Source: Anaerolineaceae bacterium
GTDB taxonomy: Bacteria > Chloroflexota > Anaerolineae > Anaerolineales > Anaerolineaceae
NCBI GenBank assembly: GCA_028714615.1
Contig: JAQTMA010000082.1
Span: forward strand, 1 to 13,180
DNA length: 13,180 nucleotides
Direction of reading: 5' to 3'
The position numbers and the translations under genes are program-made. Below are positions 1 through 7,216 of this stretch, piece after piece. Positions within the stretch are counted from its first letter, which is position 1. Every line of letters starts with the position of its first letter. The notes beneath the pieces are model-generated. The model ran no database searches. It had not been told where the DNA came from and saw only the letters and a program-made list of their open reading frames with translations.

Positions 1-403
1 GCACCTGTGTGGCGCCGGCAGGCAGTTGTCCCTGCCAGACCACCGGATAGCCGCTGGCATTGACGAGTCTCTGTCCGGCATCCAGGTGAAACTGACCGTC
101 GCGCGTGTACGCGATGCGATTGTCTGGTAAGGTGACCTGGAAAAACCCCTCTCCACTGACAGCCAAATCCATCGGGTTTTCGGTCGAGCGCAGCGTCCCT
201 TGCCCGGTGATTACCTGGGTTGAGCTGAGGTGCACCCCGCTCTGATTGGCTCCTACCAACAACTCTTGAAAATTCGACCGGCTGTGCTTATAGCCAGCGG
301 TATTGACGTTCGCCAGGTTATGGCTGACTTGCTCCAGATTGTTCAAACGATTGAGCATGTCTTGCTGAGAAATGTTCAGGATGTGAAAGAGTGAGGCGGT
401 CAT
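1..403 (-). CDS. flgG: Flagellar basal-body rod protein FlgG-like, N-terminal part (3' end outside window)
   Basis: The first 134 residues of a second rod-family protein are present; the frame is open to the window edge. It starts MTASLFHILNISQQDML and has the rod/hook signature SHNLANVNTAGYKH (27-40), the NPMDLAVSGEGFFQV segment (76-90), then TLPDNRIAYTRDGQFHLDAG (91-110) and LVNASGYPVVW (113-123). The FFQVTLPD-x-x-x-AYTRDG pattern is that of FlgG, the distal rod protein. FlgF with FlgG in tandem is the common arrangement (flhO-flhP in Bacillus). The region between residues 50 and 75 is short compared with E. coli FlgG, so it may be an FlgG-type variant. It follows flgF after 15 bp. Confidence 0.88.
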   Translation of the reverse strand, partial: MTASLFHILNISQQDMLNRLNNLEQVSHNLANVNTAGYKHSRSNFQELLVGANQSGVHLSSTQVITGQGTLRSTENPMDLAVSGEGFFQVTLPDNRIAYTRDGQFHLDAGQRLVNASGYPVVWQGQLPAGATQV

Positions 404-408
404 GCATA

Positions 409-414
409 CTCCTC
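409..414 (-). promoter_or_regulatory. Ribosome-binding site that fixes the flgG start
   Basis: GAGGAG lies 5 nt before the ATG at 403. A second ATG at 407 is in another frame and almost touches the site, so 403 is the start. Confidence 0.75.
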
Positions 415-418
415 TTGG

Positions 419-1177
419 TTATCCAAGTTGACCCAAGGATGAAATCGACTTACCCAGGAGCTCATCCTGGTTTTGAACCATCTGCTGCGCCGCCTGATAG
501 GAACGGGTGACTTCCACCATTTGAGCCATGAGCTGAGCGGGGTTTGCATTCGACATCTCAAGCGCGCCTTGTTGTACCAGGCCAAGCTTATCTTGGGTTG
601 GCGCTGCGCTGGCCTGGTAGGTGTTATTGCCTTCTCGCACCAGCGCCGCGGCAGGGTCGGCAAAATTCACCAGGGCCAACTGCCCGAGCGCCTGTCCATC
701 GACGGAGAGGGACCCATCCGGGCTAACCGAAAAACTCCCGTCCGGCACCTGGATGGGTTGGCGGTTAGTATTCAAAAGCGGGTACCCATCCACGCTGACC
801 ATCTGCCCGGCAGCATCGCGGATGAAACGCCCATCCCGCGTGTAGCGCTCACCCTGAGAGGTGCGCAGGACAAAAAAACCATTGCCCTGGATAGCCAGGT
901 CCAAGGGATTATCGGTGGTCCTGAGCCCGCCCTGGGACAGATCGATAGTATCGGGGGCGGCTGCTACCCCAAGCCCGATGCGGCCCAGGAGCTGGGTGGA
1001 AGAGAACAAGCCAGATGGAGAGGTGCCCGTGACCGGAGCTTGCATGAAATCTTCCAACGTCGAAAGCACCTGCTTGAAACCGGGCGTTTCCAGGTTGGCG
1101 ACATTATGCGCCAGCGATTGCTGGCGTTCAACCCCGGCGAGCATGGCCGAAGCGGCCGCGTATAAACCTTTTATCAT
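419..1177 (-). CDS. flgF: Flagellar basal-body rod protein FlgF-like
   Basis: This is an axial (rod) protein exported through the gate encoded upstream. The 252-residue chain begins with the rod/hook signature (MIKGLYAAASAMLAGVERQ, then NVANLETPGFKQ) that packs in the axial coiled-coil core. It has a central domain with LDLAIQGNGFFVLRTSQGE at about 92-110 and RYTRDGRFI (111-119). It ends in the conserved C-terminal helix (QGALEMSNANPAQLMAQMVE, then VTRSYQAAQQMVQNQDELL). FlgF and FlgG are close relatives. I prefer FlgF here because GFFVLRTSQGERYTRDG and VDGYPLL are FlgF-like, while the next gene is more FlgG-like. AGGAG lies 9 nt before the ATG. The start is 2 bp after the preceding stop. Confidence 0.9.
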   Translation of the reverse strand: MIKGLYAAASAMLAGVERQQSLAHNVANLETPGFKQVLSTLEDFMQAPVTGTSPSGLFSSTQLLGRIGLGVAAAPDTIDLSQGGLRTTDNPLDLAIQGNGFFVLRTSQGERYTRDGRFIRDAAGQMVSVDGYPLLNTNRQPIQVPDGSFSVSPDGSLSVDGQALGQLALVNFADPAAALVREGNNTYQASAAPTQDKLGLVQQGALEMSNANPAQLMAQMVEVTRSYQAAQQMVQNQDELLGKSISSLGQLG

Positions 1178-1179
1178 AG

Positions 1180-1581
1180 TTAAAGCTCCTGAACCGGTTT
1201 TAAAGCGTGGGCGAAATCGAGCACCATGCGAACTTCGTCGCGCGTCATCGTAAACTGGCGGGCAATGTCAACATCGGCCAGGTTCCCCGCCGACAGAGCA
1301 ACCACCATTTGGTTCCGCTCTGCGAGACTCAGGGCGCCCGGTTTTACGGTGCTTGACTGGCCGGCTTGCAGCGGGCGGCTGAAATCATCTTGAGCCAGGA
1401 TTCCCGGGGGGTTTCCAGGCGGAAGGGCGCCGCGCTGAGCGAGGACGATGGCATGCAGATGTTGAACCAGCGGCGACAACCGCTCTGCCTCGGCTTGTTT
1501 ACCGCCAGCCAGGGCTATTTCGCGGGCTAACTGCACGAGCTGCAGGGTATCGGTGAGCAAAGTAGAAGAAACTTTAAGCAT
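1180..1581 (-). CDS. Small unidentified protein with helix-turn-helix-like C-terminus, in the swrB position
   Basis: This 133-residue protein is not firmly recognised. The N-terminal half (1-52) looks helical and soluble, the middle (53-82) is Pro/Gly-rich linker, and the C-terminal part (about 85-125) reads as SLAERNQMVVALSAGNLADV, DIARQFTMTRDEVRMVLDF. This has the shape of a helix-turn-helix: a helix, the pair DIARQF, a turn, then TRDEVRMVLDF. The same kind of segment ends SwrB-like proteins and DUF2802/DUF6115 relatives in flagellar clusters, and swrB directly follows sigD in Bacillus. Unlike SwrB it has no N-terminal membrane helix. It overlaps fliA by 8 bp, has its own strong ribosome-binding site, and ends 2 bp before flgF. 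It could be an export- or sigma-linked regulator; FlgM is less likely because its motifs are absent. Confidence 0.75.
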   Translation of the reverse strand: MLKVSSTLLTDTLQLVQLAREIALAGGKQAEAERLSPLVQHLHAIVLAQRGALPPGNPPGILAQDDFSRPLQAGQSSTVKPGALSLAERNQMVVALSAGNLADVDIARQFTMTRDEVRMVLDFAHALKPVQEL

Positions 1582-2467
1582 GGGTCACCTTCCGGATATG
1601 GGATGGAGGGGTAGGGGGTCCTGCTCCGGGTTGGCGTATCTGCCGGGATGCGGGTGTTTCCAGGGAAGGCCCTTTGGGTCTCTCAAACCGGCGCGGGGTG
1701 GCTGCGCCTGGCTCTTCCAGACTCAGTGCAGCCTTGAGGTTCATGATCGCCCGAGCGTGAAGCTGGCAGACGCGGGACTCTGATACTCCCATGATCGCGC
1801 CAATCTCTTTGAGGGTCAGCTCATCGTAATAATACAAAGAGAGCACCAGCCGTTCGCGCTCAGGCAACCGGTTAAGCACGGCAACCAATTGGCGCTTCTG
1901 GTCATGTTCGGCAGCCAACTCCGCCGGATCGGGCTGGTTACAATCGGCCAGGGACTCGTAGGTGTCATTCTCATTATCCGGATCGGTAGAGATCAGCGCA
2001 TCCAACGACAGCAGGACACGACTGGAATCGGTGAGCGCCTGCTCCACTGCCGCCGCCCCCACCCCGAGGTGGCTGGCCAACTCCTGGTTGGTAGGTGCGA
2101 CCTGGTTTTTCTCATACAACTTGTTGAAGGCTGCCTGAACCTCGCGAACGCGATGACGTGCAGTGCGCGAGAGCCAATCCTGCGAACGCAGGTAATCGAG
2201 GACCTTACTGCGCACCTTGATGGTGGCATAGGTGCTGAATTGGGTTTCAAAGGCTGGATCGTAGCGGTCGACTGCGTCGATCAGGCCGAGCAAACCCTGG
2301 TTGACCAGATCTTCATACTCCGTCCCGATCTCCGGGGAGATTCCCAGACGGCTGAGGACATAATGCACCAGGGCCACATAATTGACCACCAACTGCTCGC
2401 GGAGCTCGGCCGAGCGGCTGGCGATATATTGTTGAATCAGATCAGCATCACCGGGGTGGGTCGCCAT
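1574..2467 (-). CDS. fliA: Flagellar RNA polymerase sigma factor FliA/SigD (sigma-28 type) with C-terminal extension
   Basis: This sigma factor is expected to direct RNA polymerase to late flagellar and motility promoters. Region 2 spans about 22-97: VVNYVALVHYVLSRLG, EYEDLVNQGLLGLIDAVDRYD, FSTYATIKVRSKVLDYLR. It runs into QDWLSRTARHRVREVQ and region 3 (98-150), as in FliA/WhiG proteins. Region 4 lies at about 186-248 (LPERERLVLSLYYYDELTLK, EIGAIMGVSESRVCQLHARA). Family members usually end soon after region 4, at about 235-260 residues. Here a further ~49 residues follow, rich in Pro, Arg and Thr, with no obvious structure. The last codons overlap the next gene by 8 bp. Location after the flhF block matches sigD of Firmicutes, minus the intervening che genes. 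No FlgM anti-sigma gene is in the window. Confidence 0.92.
   Translation of the reverse strand: MATHPGDADLIQQYIASRSAELREQLVVNYVALVHYVLSRLGISPEIGTEYEDLVNQGLLGLIDAVDRYDPAFETQFSTYATIKVRSKVLDYLRSQDWLSRTARHRVREVQAAFNKLYEKNQVAPTNQELASHLGVGAAAVEQALTDSSRVLLSLDALISTDPDNENDTYESLADCNQPDPAELAAEHDQKRQLVAVLNRLPERERLVLSLYYYDELTLKEIGAIMGVSESRVCQLHARAIMNLKAALSLEEPGAATPRRFERPKGPSLETPASRQIRQPGAGPPTPPSHIRKVTHA
1585..1593 (-). promoter_or_regulatory. Strong ribosome-binding site inside the end of fliA
   Basis: GGAAGGTGA is a near-ideal Shine-Dalgarno sequence; its AAGG ends 6 nt before the ATG at 1581. It supports the small protein at 1180-1581 as a real gene despite its 8-bp overlap with fliA. Confidence 0.75.
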
Positions 2468-2470
2468 GGT

Positions 2471-2830
2471 TTATGCCTGTGTCTCGAGGGTGCTGATGGC
2501 ATGATCGCCATCGGAGGGCGAGGCGACGCTGTGGCCGGTTCCAGGTTGCGGGCGGAAAAAGCCTTTGATAAGGACCCAATTGATCCCAAATCCGAGCAGC
2601 CCGGTAACCAGGATGGCGACGCCGCTCCGCAGAGCAATTGCCAGCACACCGGCTCCTGAAAAGAATGAGATGATGGCCACCGCGCAGCCGGTCGCCACGA
2701 CGATGAGCCAGGAAAGCGTAAAACCGAGCGCCAAGAGAAACGGGAGGTCGGGTGCCTGAGCCGGTTTCGGCGACGGCGGCTGCCTGGTCGAGGCCTGTTT
2801 GCTAAAGTTCTGTGCAGAAGTATTGCTCAT
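2471..2830 (-). CDS. Small two-helix membrane protein of unknown function in the flhG position
   Basis: I do not recognise this 119-residue protein. It has a polar, Ser/Pro/Lys/Gln-rich N-terminus (1-29) and a hydrophobic segment at about 31-57. A short turn with SFFSGAG separates this from a second hydrophobic segment at about 61-88. A polar C-terminal tail of about 30 residues follows. The two-helix part resembles general AtpI/AtpZ-like or small integral membrane proteins in composition only, with no diagnostic motif. Its ATG overlaps the flhF TGA by 4 bp and fliA follows after 3 bp, so it is almost certainly co-translated with them. FlhG would be expected here, but there is no Walker motif, so it is not a shortened FlhG. 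A role in flagellar placement, export or sigma-factor control is only a guess from position. Confidence 0.75.
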   Translation of the reverse strand: MSNTSAQNFSKQASTRQPPSPKPAQAPDLPFLLALGFTLSWLIVVATGCAVAIISFFSGAGVLAIALRSGVAILVTGLLGFGINWVLIKGFFRPQPGTGHSVASPSDGDHAISTLETQA

Positions 2831-4008
2831 CGTGGGTACTTGCCTTGGAAGAGAGCTTCCACCAGGTCACCGGCGTCTGCCACCCGTAAGTTCCCCACGA
2901 CCTGACCACCCAAAGTGACGTAGGTGAGCGGGATCTGGCTGCGGCAAGCGATGTTGTAGATGTTACCCAGGGAAGTGGTCTCATCCACTTTCGTGGCGAT
3001 CAAACCGCGCAACTGCCACGGCCGAAAGCCGGCGATACCCTGGAGCAGGTCGGATTCTTTTGTCGTGGCGGAGGCGGCCAGATAAAGCATGCGGTTCGGT
3101 ATTTCCGCCAGGAGGGAAACCAGGTCTACCAGAGTATCCTCGCGCGCGGGATTGCACCCAGGGGTATCCACCAGCACCAGATCGGCTTGAGAAGCCTCCT
3201 CCAAGGCGGCATGGATATCGCCGGGCGTGTAAACCAGCTTGAGCGGGATATTCAGCGCATCACAGTACATGCGGGCTTCCTCAACGGCGCCGGCGCGGAC
3301 GGTGTCTGCCCCGATCCAGGCAACCTTCTTGCCCAGGGTAATGCCATAGAAAGAAGCCAGTTTGGCGCAAGCGCTGGTTTTTCCGCTCCCGCTGGAGCCC
3401 ACGATGCACATCATGCGCGAGGGAGGCGCCAAGAGCGGTTTACCGGGGGTGCGAACACCCACAGAAAGCAAGCGCTTTAGATAGGCGCGCAGGCGGGTTG
3501 CATCTTTTAACCCGAGCGAGGCGGATACATCCGCGCAGGTTTTCACGGCTTTGTCGACCAGGCGCTGATCGACGCCTTGCGAAACTAACTGGCCCTGTAG
3601 CTTTTCCAGTGCTTCGGGGAGGCGAGCTTCGAAAGGCAAGAGAAAAGGAGGGATAGCCCGGATACCGGCAGCCTCTGCCGGCTGGCCATCTGCGGAACGC
3701 CCGGTCGTTAGAGATTGCAGGTGCGTGGCAAAGCAGCTTTCCAGCTCCGCCTGGAACTGGGAGATAGTCTCGTCCGCGGGCTTTGGCTCAACCCCAGCCG
3801 GCGGAAGTGGGCGGGCTTCTTTCGAGATCTTCACCTCATTCGCGGGACGCATGGCAATGACTTCCACACCAGGCTGGTGTAACGAGTTCAAAAGTGAGCG
3901 CGGCTGGGGCTTTTTGACGGAGACGACGATCGCATCCGAGCCGAACTCGTGTTGAATGTCTTGCAAAGCGGCCAACATATTGGGAGCGTGAAATGTTTTA
4001 GTATCCAT
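2827..4008 (-). CDS. flhF: Flagellar biosynthesis SRP-type GTPase FlhF, with altered G3 motif
   Basis: FlhF is an SRP-family GTPase (relative of Ffh and FtsY) that sets where and how many flagella form, usually with the ATPase FlhG. The 393-residue protein has the conserved N-terminal segment (TFHAPNMLAALQDIQHEFG, residues 5-23, then SDAIVVS) and a variable linker. A helical N domain at about 125-185 precedes the G domain. P-loop GSSGSGKT is at 204-211, motif II is DTVRAGAVEEARMY at 235-248, G3 is DTPGC at 281-285 and G4 is TKVDETTSLG at 339-348. SRP GTPases and typical FlhF have DTAGR at G3; here proline replaces alanine and cysteine replaces the arginine that is important in catalysis in this family. 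flhG does not follow. The stop overlaps the next gene by 4 bp. Confidence 0.92.
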   Translation of the reverse strand: MDTKTFHAPNMLAALQDIQHEFGSDAIVVSVKKPQPRSLLNSLHQPGVEVIAMRPANEVKISKEARPLPPAGVEPKPADETISQFQAELESCFATHLQSLTTGRSADGQPAEAAGIRAIPPFLLPFEARLPEALEKLQGQLVSQGVDQRLVDKAVKTCADVSASLGLKDATRLRAYLKRLLSVGVRTPGKPLLAPPSRMMCIVGSSGSGKTSACAKLASFYGITLGKKVAWIGADTVRAGAVEEARMYCDALNIPLKLVYTPGDIHAALEEASQADLVLVDTPGCNPAREDTLVDLVSLLAEIPNRMLYLAASATTKESDLLQGIAGFRPWQLRGLIATKVDETTSLGNIYNIACRSQIPLTYVTLGGQVVGNLRVADAGDLVEALFQGKYPR

Positions 4009-4053
4009 GCTTGGACCTAGTGATCTTCAAAGACGAAACCCTTATCGATCCGG

Positions 4054-6132
4054 TCAAGGGATTTCGACCATACCTAGTGAACGGACCCGGGCGCCGGCGC
4101 TAATCTCCGAATACGCCAAAACAATCAAGTTCGGCAGGGAATGATCAATCAAACGCCGGAAAGCCAGGCGCAGCTCGCGTGTGCAAAGCAGGATGGGCAG
4201 ATACCCTTCCTTGGCTAATTTTTCCATCTGCGCTCCTGTTTGGGACAAGATTTCTTTGGCAAGCGAGGCTTCGATTTGGAAATTGAAACCATTTTGCCCG
4301 CCGGCGAGGGCAGAACGCAGGGTGGATTCCACCTGCGGCGAAAGGGTAAAAACGTGCAAGGTATTCTGATCATCCCGGTACTGGGCCGAGATGGTGTTGG
4401 CCATCGTCTGGCGTACCGCTTCGGCCAGGACGTCCGGATCACGGGTGGCTCCGGCGTGGTTGGCGAGGGTTTCGAGGATGCCGCCCAGGTCGCGGATGGG
4501 CAGGCGCTCTCGCAGCAAGCTGCGTAACACCGCCTGCACATCGCCCAGGCTGAGCAGCTCGGGCACCACACCCTCCACAGAAGCCGGGGTCTTGGCTTTG
4601 AGCTGGTTTAGGATTTCTTGAACCATCTGGCGGGTGAGCAGCTCCGGGGCGTGGGCGCGCACAATCTCGGTCAGGTGGGTACTGATGACCGACAAAGGAT
4701 TCACCACGGTATAACCGGAAAGCTCACACCGGCCGCGGTCAGTCTCACCAATCCACATGGCCGGCAGTCCGAAGGCCGGCTCCGTGGTTTCAATCCCGTG
4801 GATGTTCTCATCGGCTTCCGAGCCAGGGATTGCCAGCAGGCGGTCGAGCATCAGCTCACCCCGAGTAACTTCCTGGCCGCGGATTTTAATGCGGTAAGCT
4901 TGCGGCTGCAGGCGCAGGTTGTCGCGGATGCGGACGACCGGGAGGATCAGGCCCATTTCGGCCATCAGTTGCCGGCGGATTCCGGTGATGCGCTTGAGGA
5001 GGTTATCGGCGGCGTCATCGTCGATCATAGGGATCAGGCTGTATCCGATCTCCAGCTCCATCGGATCGATCACCACCATCTCAAGCATATCTTCGGGGGT
5101 TTCCGGCTCAGCCGTAACCGGTTCGGCCACAGCCGCGTTTAGCGTGTCCTGTTTCGTTTTTTCACGTTGCAGGTAATAAGCACAGGCGGCCAATCCAAGA
5201 CTGACCAGAATGAAAGGGAGTTTGGGCAGGCCGGGGACAAAGACCATCAAACCAACAATCATAGCGGCCACAGCCAGAGAGTTGAAGTTCGAAAACTGGC
5301 TAAACAGATCGACGCCTAAGGAAGACTCGGAGGTAGAGCGGGTGACGATCAGGCCGGAGGCAGCCGAAACGAGCAGCGAGGGTACCTGGATTGCCAATCC
5401 GGCGCCGATGGTCAATAAAGTATAGTTTTGAAGGGCTTCCATCAGGGGCTGGCCGTGTTGCAACACCCCAATCACAAAGCCGCCGAGGATATTGACCAGC
5501 ATAATGACGATGGCGGCAATCGAGTCGCCGCGGACGAACTTACTAGCGCCATCCATCGCGCCGTAGAAGTCCGCCTCGGTCTCGATGGCCTTGCGGCGAC
5601 GGCGGGCTTCGGTTTCGTCAATAATTCCGGCGTTCAAATCGGCATCGATCGATAACTGTTTACCCGGCATAGCGTCCAGAGTGAACCGGGCGGAAACTTC
5701 GGCCACGCGCCCGGCCCCGCTGTTGATGACGACGAATTGGATGATCATCAACATCAGGAAAATGACCACGCCGACGACGTAATTGCCGCCAACAATCAGC
5801 GTCCCGAACGTCGCGATCACATCACCAGCATCCCCGTTGAGCAGGATCAAGCGGCTAGCCGAGATATTGATGCCCAGGCGCAGCAGGGTGACCAGCAGCA
5901 GCACGGTGGGGAAGGCAGAGAACTCCATTGGCTGGGAGATGTACATGGTCAGCAGCATGATGCCGATCGCCATCGCCAGGTTAAGCGCAACCAGGACATC
6001 CACCAGTCCGGCGGGCAGAGGGATGATCAGCAACGCAACGATCAAGACCACCCCCAGAGCCATCGGCAGGTCCTTGGAACGCAGGAGGCGGGCGAAGAGT
6101 TGCGGAGATACTGTTTGAGAAGAAGCTGCCAT
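4054..6132 (-). CDS. flhA: Flagellar export gate protein FlhA
   Basis: FlhA is the large export-gate subunit: its membrane part helps use the proton gradient, and its cytoplasmic nonamer ring docks chaperone-substrate complexes. The 692-residue protein has about eight membrane helices in the first 320 residues. Between them lies the conserved FHIPEP loop (RVAEVSARFTLDAMPGKQLS, about 142-161; then IDADLNAG) and the charged segment DGASKFVRGDS (194-204). A short linker at about 325-350 leads to the cytoplasmic domain, with ELEIGYSLIPMID near its start, GIRRQLMAEMGLILPVVRIRD, and VVNPLSVISTHLTEIV further on. The C-terminus RLIDHSLPNLIVLAYSEI is typical. Full length, no interruption. flhF follows after 45 bp. 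Confidence 0.98.
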   Translation of the reverse strand: MAASSQTVSPQLFARLLRSKDLPMALGVVLIVALLIIPLPAGLVDVLVALNLAMAIGIMLLTMYISQPMEFSAFPTVLLLVTLLRLGINISASRLILLNGDAGDVIATFGTLIVGGNYVVGVVIFLMLMIIQFVVINSGAGRVAEVSARFTLDAMPGKQLSIDADLNAGIIDETEARRRRKAIETEADFYGAMDGASKFVRGDSIAAIVIMLVNILGGFVIGVLQHGQPLMEALQNYTLLTIGAGLAIQVPSLLVSAASGLIVTRSTSESSLGVDLFSQFSNFNSLAVAAMIVGLMVFVPGLPKLPFILVSLGLAACAYYLQREKTKQDTLNAAVAEPVTAEPETPEDMLEMVVIDPMELEIGYSLIPMIDDDAADNLLKRITGIRRQLMAEMGLILPVVRIRDNLRLQPQAYRIKIRGQEVTRGELMLDRLLAIPGSEADENIHGIETTEPAFGLPAMWIGETDRGRCELSGYTVVNPLSVISTHLTEIVRAHAPELLTRQMVQEILNQLKAKTPASVEGVVPELLSLGDVQAVLRSLLRERLPIRDLGGILETLANHAGATRDPDVLAEAVRQTMANTISAQYRDDQNTLHVFTLSPQVESTLRSALAGGQNGFNFQIEASLAKEILSQTGAQMEKLAKEGYLPILLCTRELRLAFRRLIDHSLPNLIVLAYSEISAGARVRSLGMVEIP

Positions 6133-6144
6133 GAACGGTCTCGG

Positions 6145-7215
6145 TCAGGTTACCTTTACAGGGTTCAGCGATGATTTGCCAAGTTTATAGACAAATGCCA
6201 GGATCTCGGCCACGGCAACATACAACTCAGAAGGGATTTCCTGGTCCACTTGAACGACCTTGTAGAGGGCGCGCGCGACCAGGACGTTTTGGACGATGGG
6301 GACGCCACTGGAGCGCGCGATGGTTACAATCCGCTGGGCGACCAGGTAGGCGCCCTTGGCCAGCACGCGCGGCGCTCGCATGGTCTTCGGATCGTATTTA
6401 ATCGCTACCGCAAAGTGGGTTGGGTTGGTGATCACCACGCTGGCGCAGGGGACGTTGGCCATCATGCGGCTGCGGGCCATCTTACGTTGTTGGGCGCGGA
6501 TCCTCCCCCGTAAGAAAGGGTCCCCTTCCGAGCGTTTCAGCTCTTGTTTGATTTCATCTTTGCTCATGCGCATCGATTGCATAAAGCGCCAGCGCTGGTA
6601 GCCGTAATCCGCAGCCGCCAGCAGGAGATATGCTTCCCCGATCTGAATGGCGAGAGAACTGGCCAGATCTACCCATTGGGCCAGCCCCGAGAACAAGTCC
6701 ATCTCGCCCAACTGCACGAGCTGAGAGGCTCTCTGGTTCAAGAAAGCGTAAGCTACGTAACCAACCAAGGCCAGCTTCAGCAAGGCTTTACCGAGCTCTA
6801 CCAATCCCTGGCTGGAGAATATGCGTTGGAACCCCGAGATCGGGTTCAAGCGCGAAAAATCAAAACCAATCTTCTTGCCCGTCCATAGGAAACCGGTCTG
6901 GGCCAGGGTGACCGCCACCCCAACAGCGAGCAACCCCATTAGGATCATACCCAGGCCAGGAACCAGGCGCAGCACCTGGTTTACGTTCCAATCGCGCATC
7001 CAAGCATCGCTCAGCTCGGTGCTGGGCGGGGTGGTGAGTGAGACGACCAGGAGGGACTTGAGGTTATCGACCAGGGACTGCCCTGGGTAGCGCAGCAGAA
7101 GGGCGCCAGCCAATAGAATAGCCGCCGTATTCAGCTCGCGACTGTTGACGACTTTCCCGTCTTCGCGGGCTTCTTCTAACTTACGAGGAGTGGGCGCTTC
7201 GGTCTTATCGCTCAT
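6145..7215 (-). CDS. flhB: Flagellar export switch protein FlhB
   Basis: FlhB controls the switch from rod/hook export to filament export after cleaving itself. The 356-residue protein starts with the family signature DKTEAPTPRKLEEAREDGKV. It has four hydrophobic segments (roughly 30-45, 84-108, 140-160 and 183-206), then a basic linker with GDPFLRGRIRAQQRKMARSRM. The autocleavage motif NPTH is at 264-267, so cleavage between Asn264 and Pro265 is expected. The C-terminal cytoplasmic domain follows (VAIKYDPKTMRAPRVLAKG, then VPIVQNVLVARALYKVV). All essential parts are present. The start lies 1 bp after the fliR stop, and flhA follows after 12 bp. Confidence 0.97.
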   Translation of the reverse strand: MSDKTEAPTPRKLEEAREDGKVVNSRELNTAAILLAGALLLRYPGQSLVDNLKSLLVVSLTTPPSTELSDAWMRDWNVNQVLRLVPGLGMILMGLLAVGVAVTLAQTGFLWTGKKIGFDFSRLNPISGFQRIFSSQGLVELGKALLKLALVGYVAYAFLNQRASQLVQLGEMDLFSGLAQWVDLASSLAIQIGEAYLLLAAADYGYQRWRFMQSMRMSKDEIKQELKRSEGDPFLRGRIRAQQRKMARSRMMANVPCASVVITNPTHFAVAIKYDPKTMRAPRVLAKGAYLVAQRIVTIARSSGVPIVQNVLVARALYKVVQVDQEIPSELYVAVAEILAFVYKLGKSSLNPVKVT

Positions 7216-7216
7216 A

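Noticed and set aside
473..1165. Long plus-strand open frame (230 codons) opposite flgF
   Set aside because: It lies wholly antisense to a clear rod-protein gene and its translation has no recognisable domain. GC-rich codon bias produces such mirrors.
1180..1581. FlgM anti-sigma factor
   Set aside because: The C-terminal FlgM pattern that binds sigma-28 is not visible; the helix-turn-helix-like end fits SwrB/DUF2802-type proteins better.
1889..2659. Long plus-strand open frame (256 codons) opposite fliA and the two-helix protein
   Set aside because: It is antisense to a well-supported sigma factor and spans two genes; no family features are visible.
2471..2830. Truncated or frameshifted flhG after flhF
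   Set aside because: There is no Walker A or MinD-like motif in any frame there; the sequence encodes two membrane helices.
4618..5142. Plus-strand open frame (174 codons) opposite flhA
   Set aside because: It is His/Gln/Asp-rich nonsense-like sequence antisense to conserved flhA.
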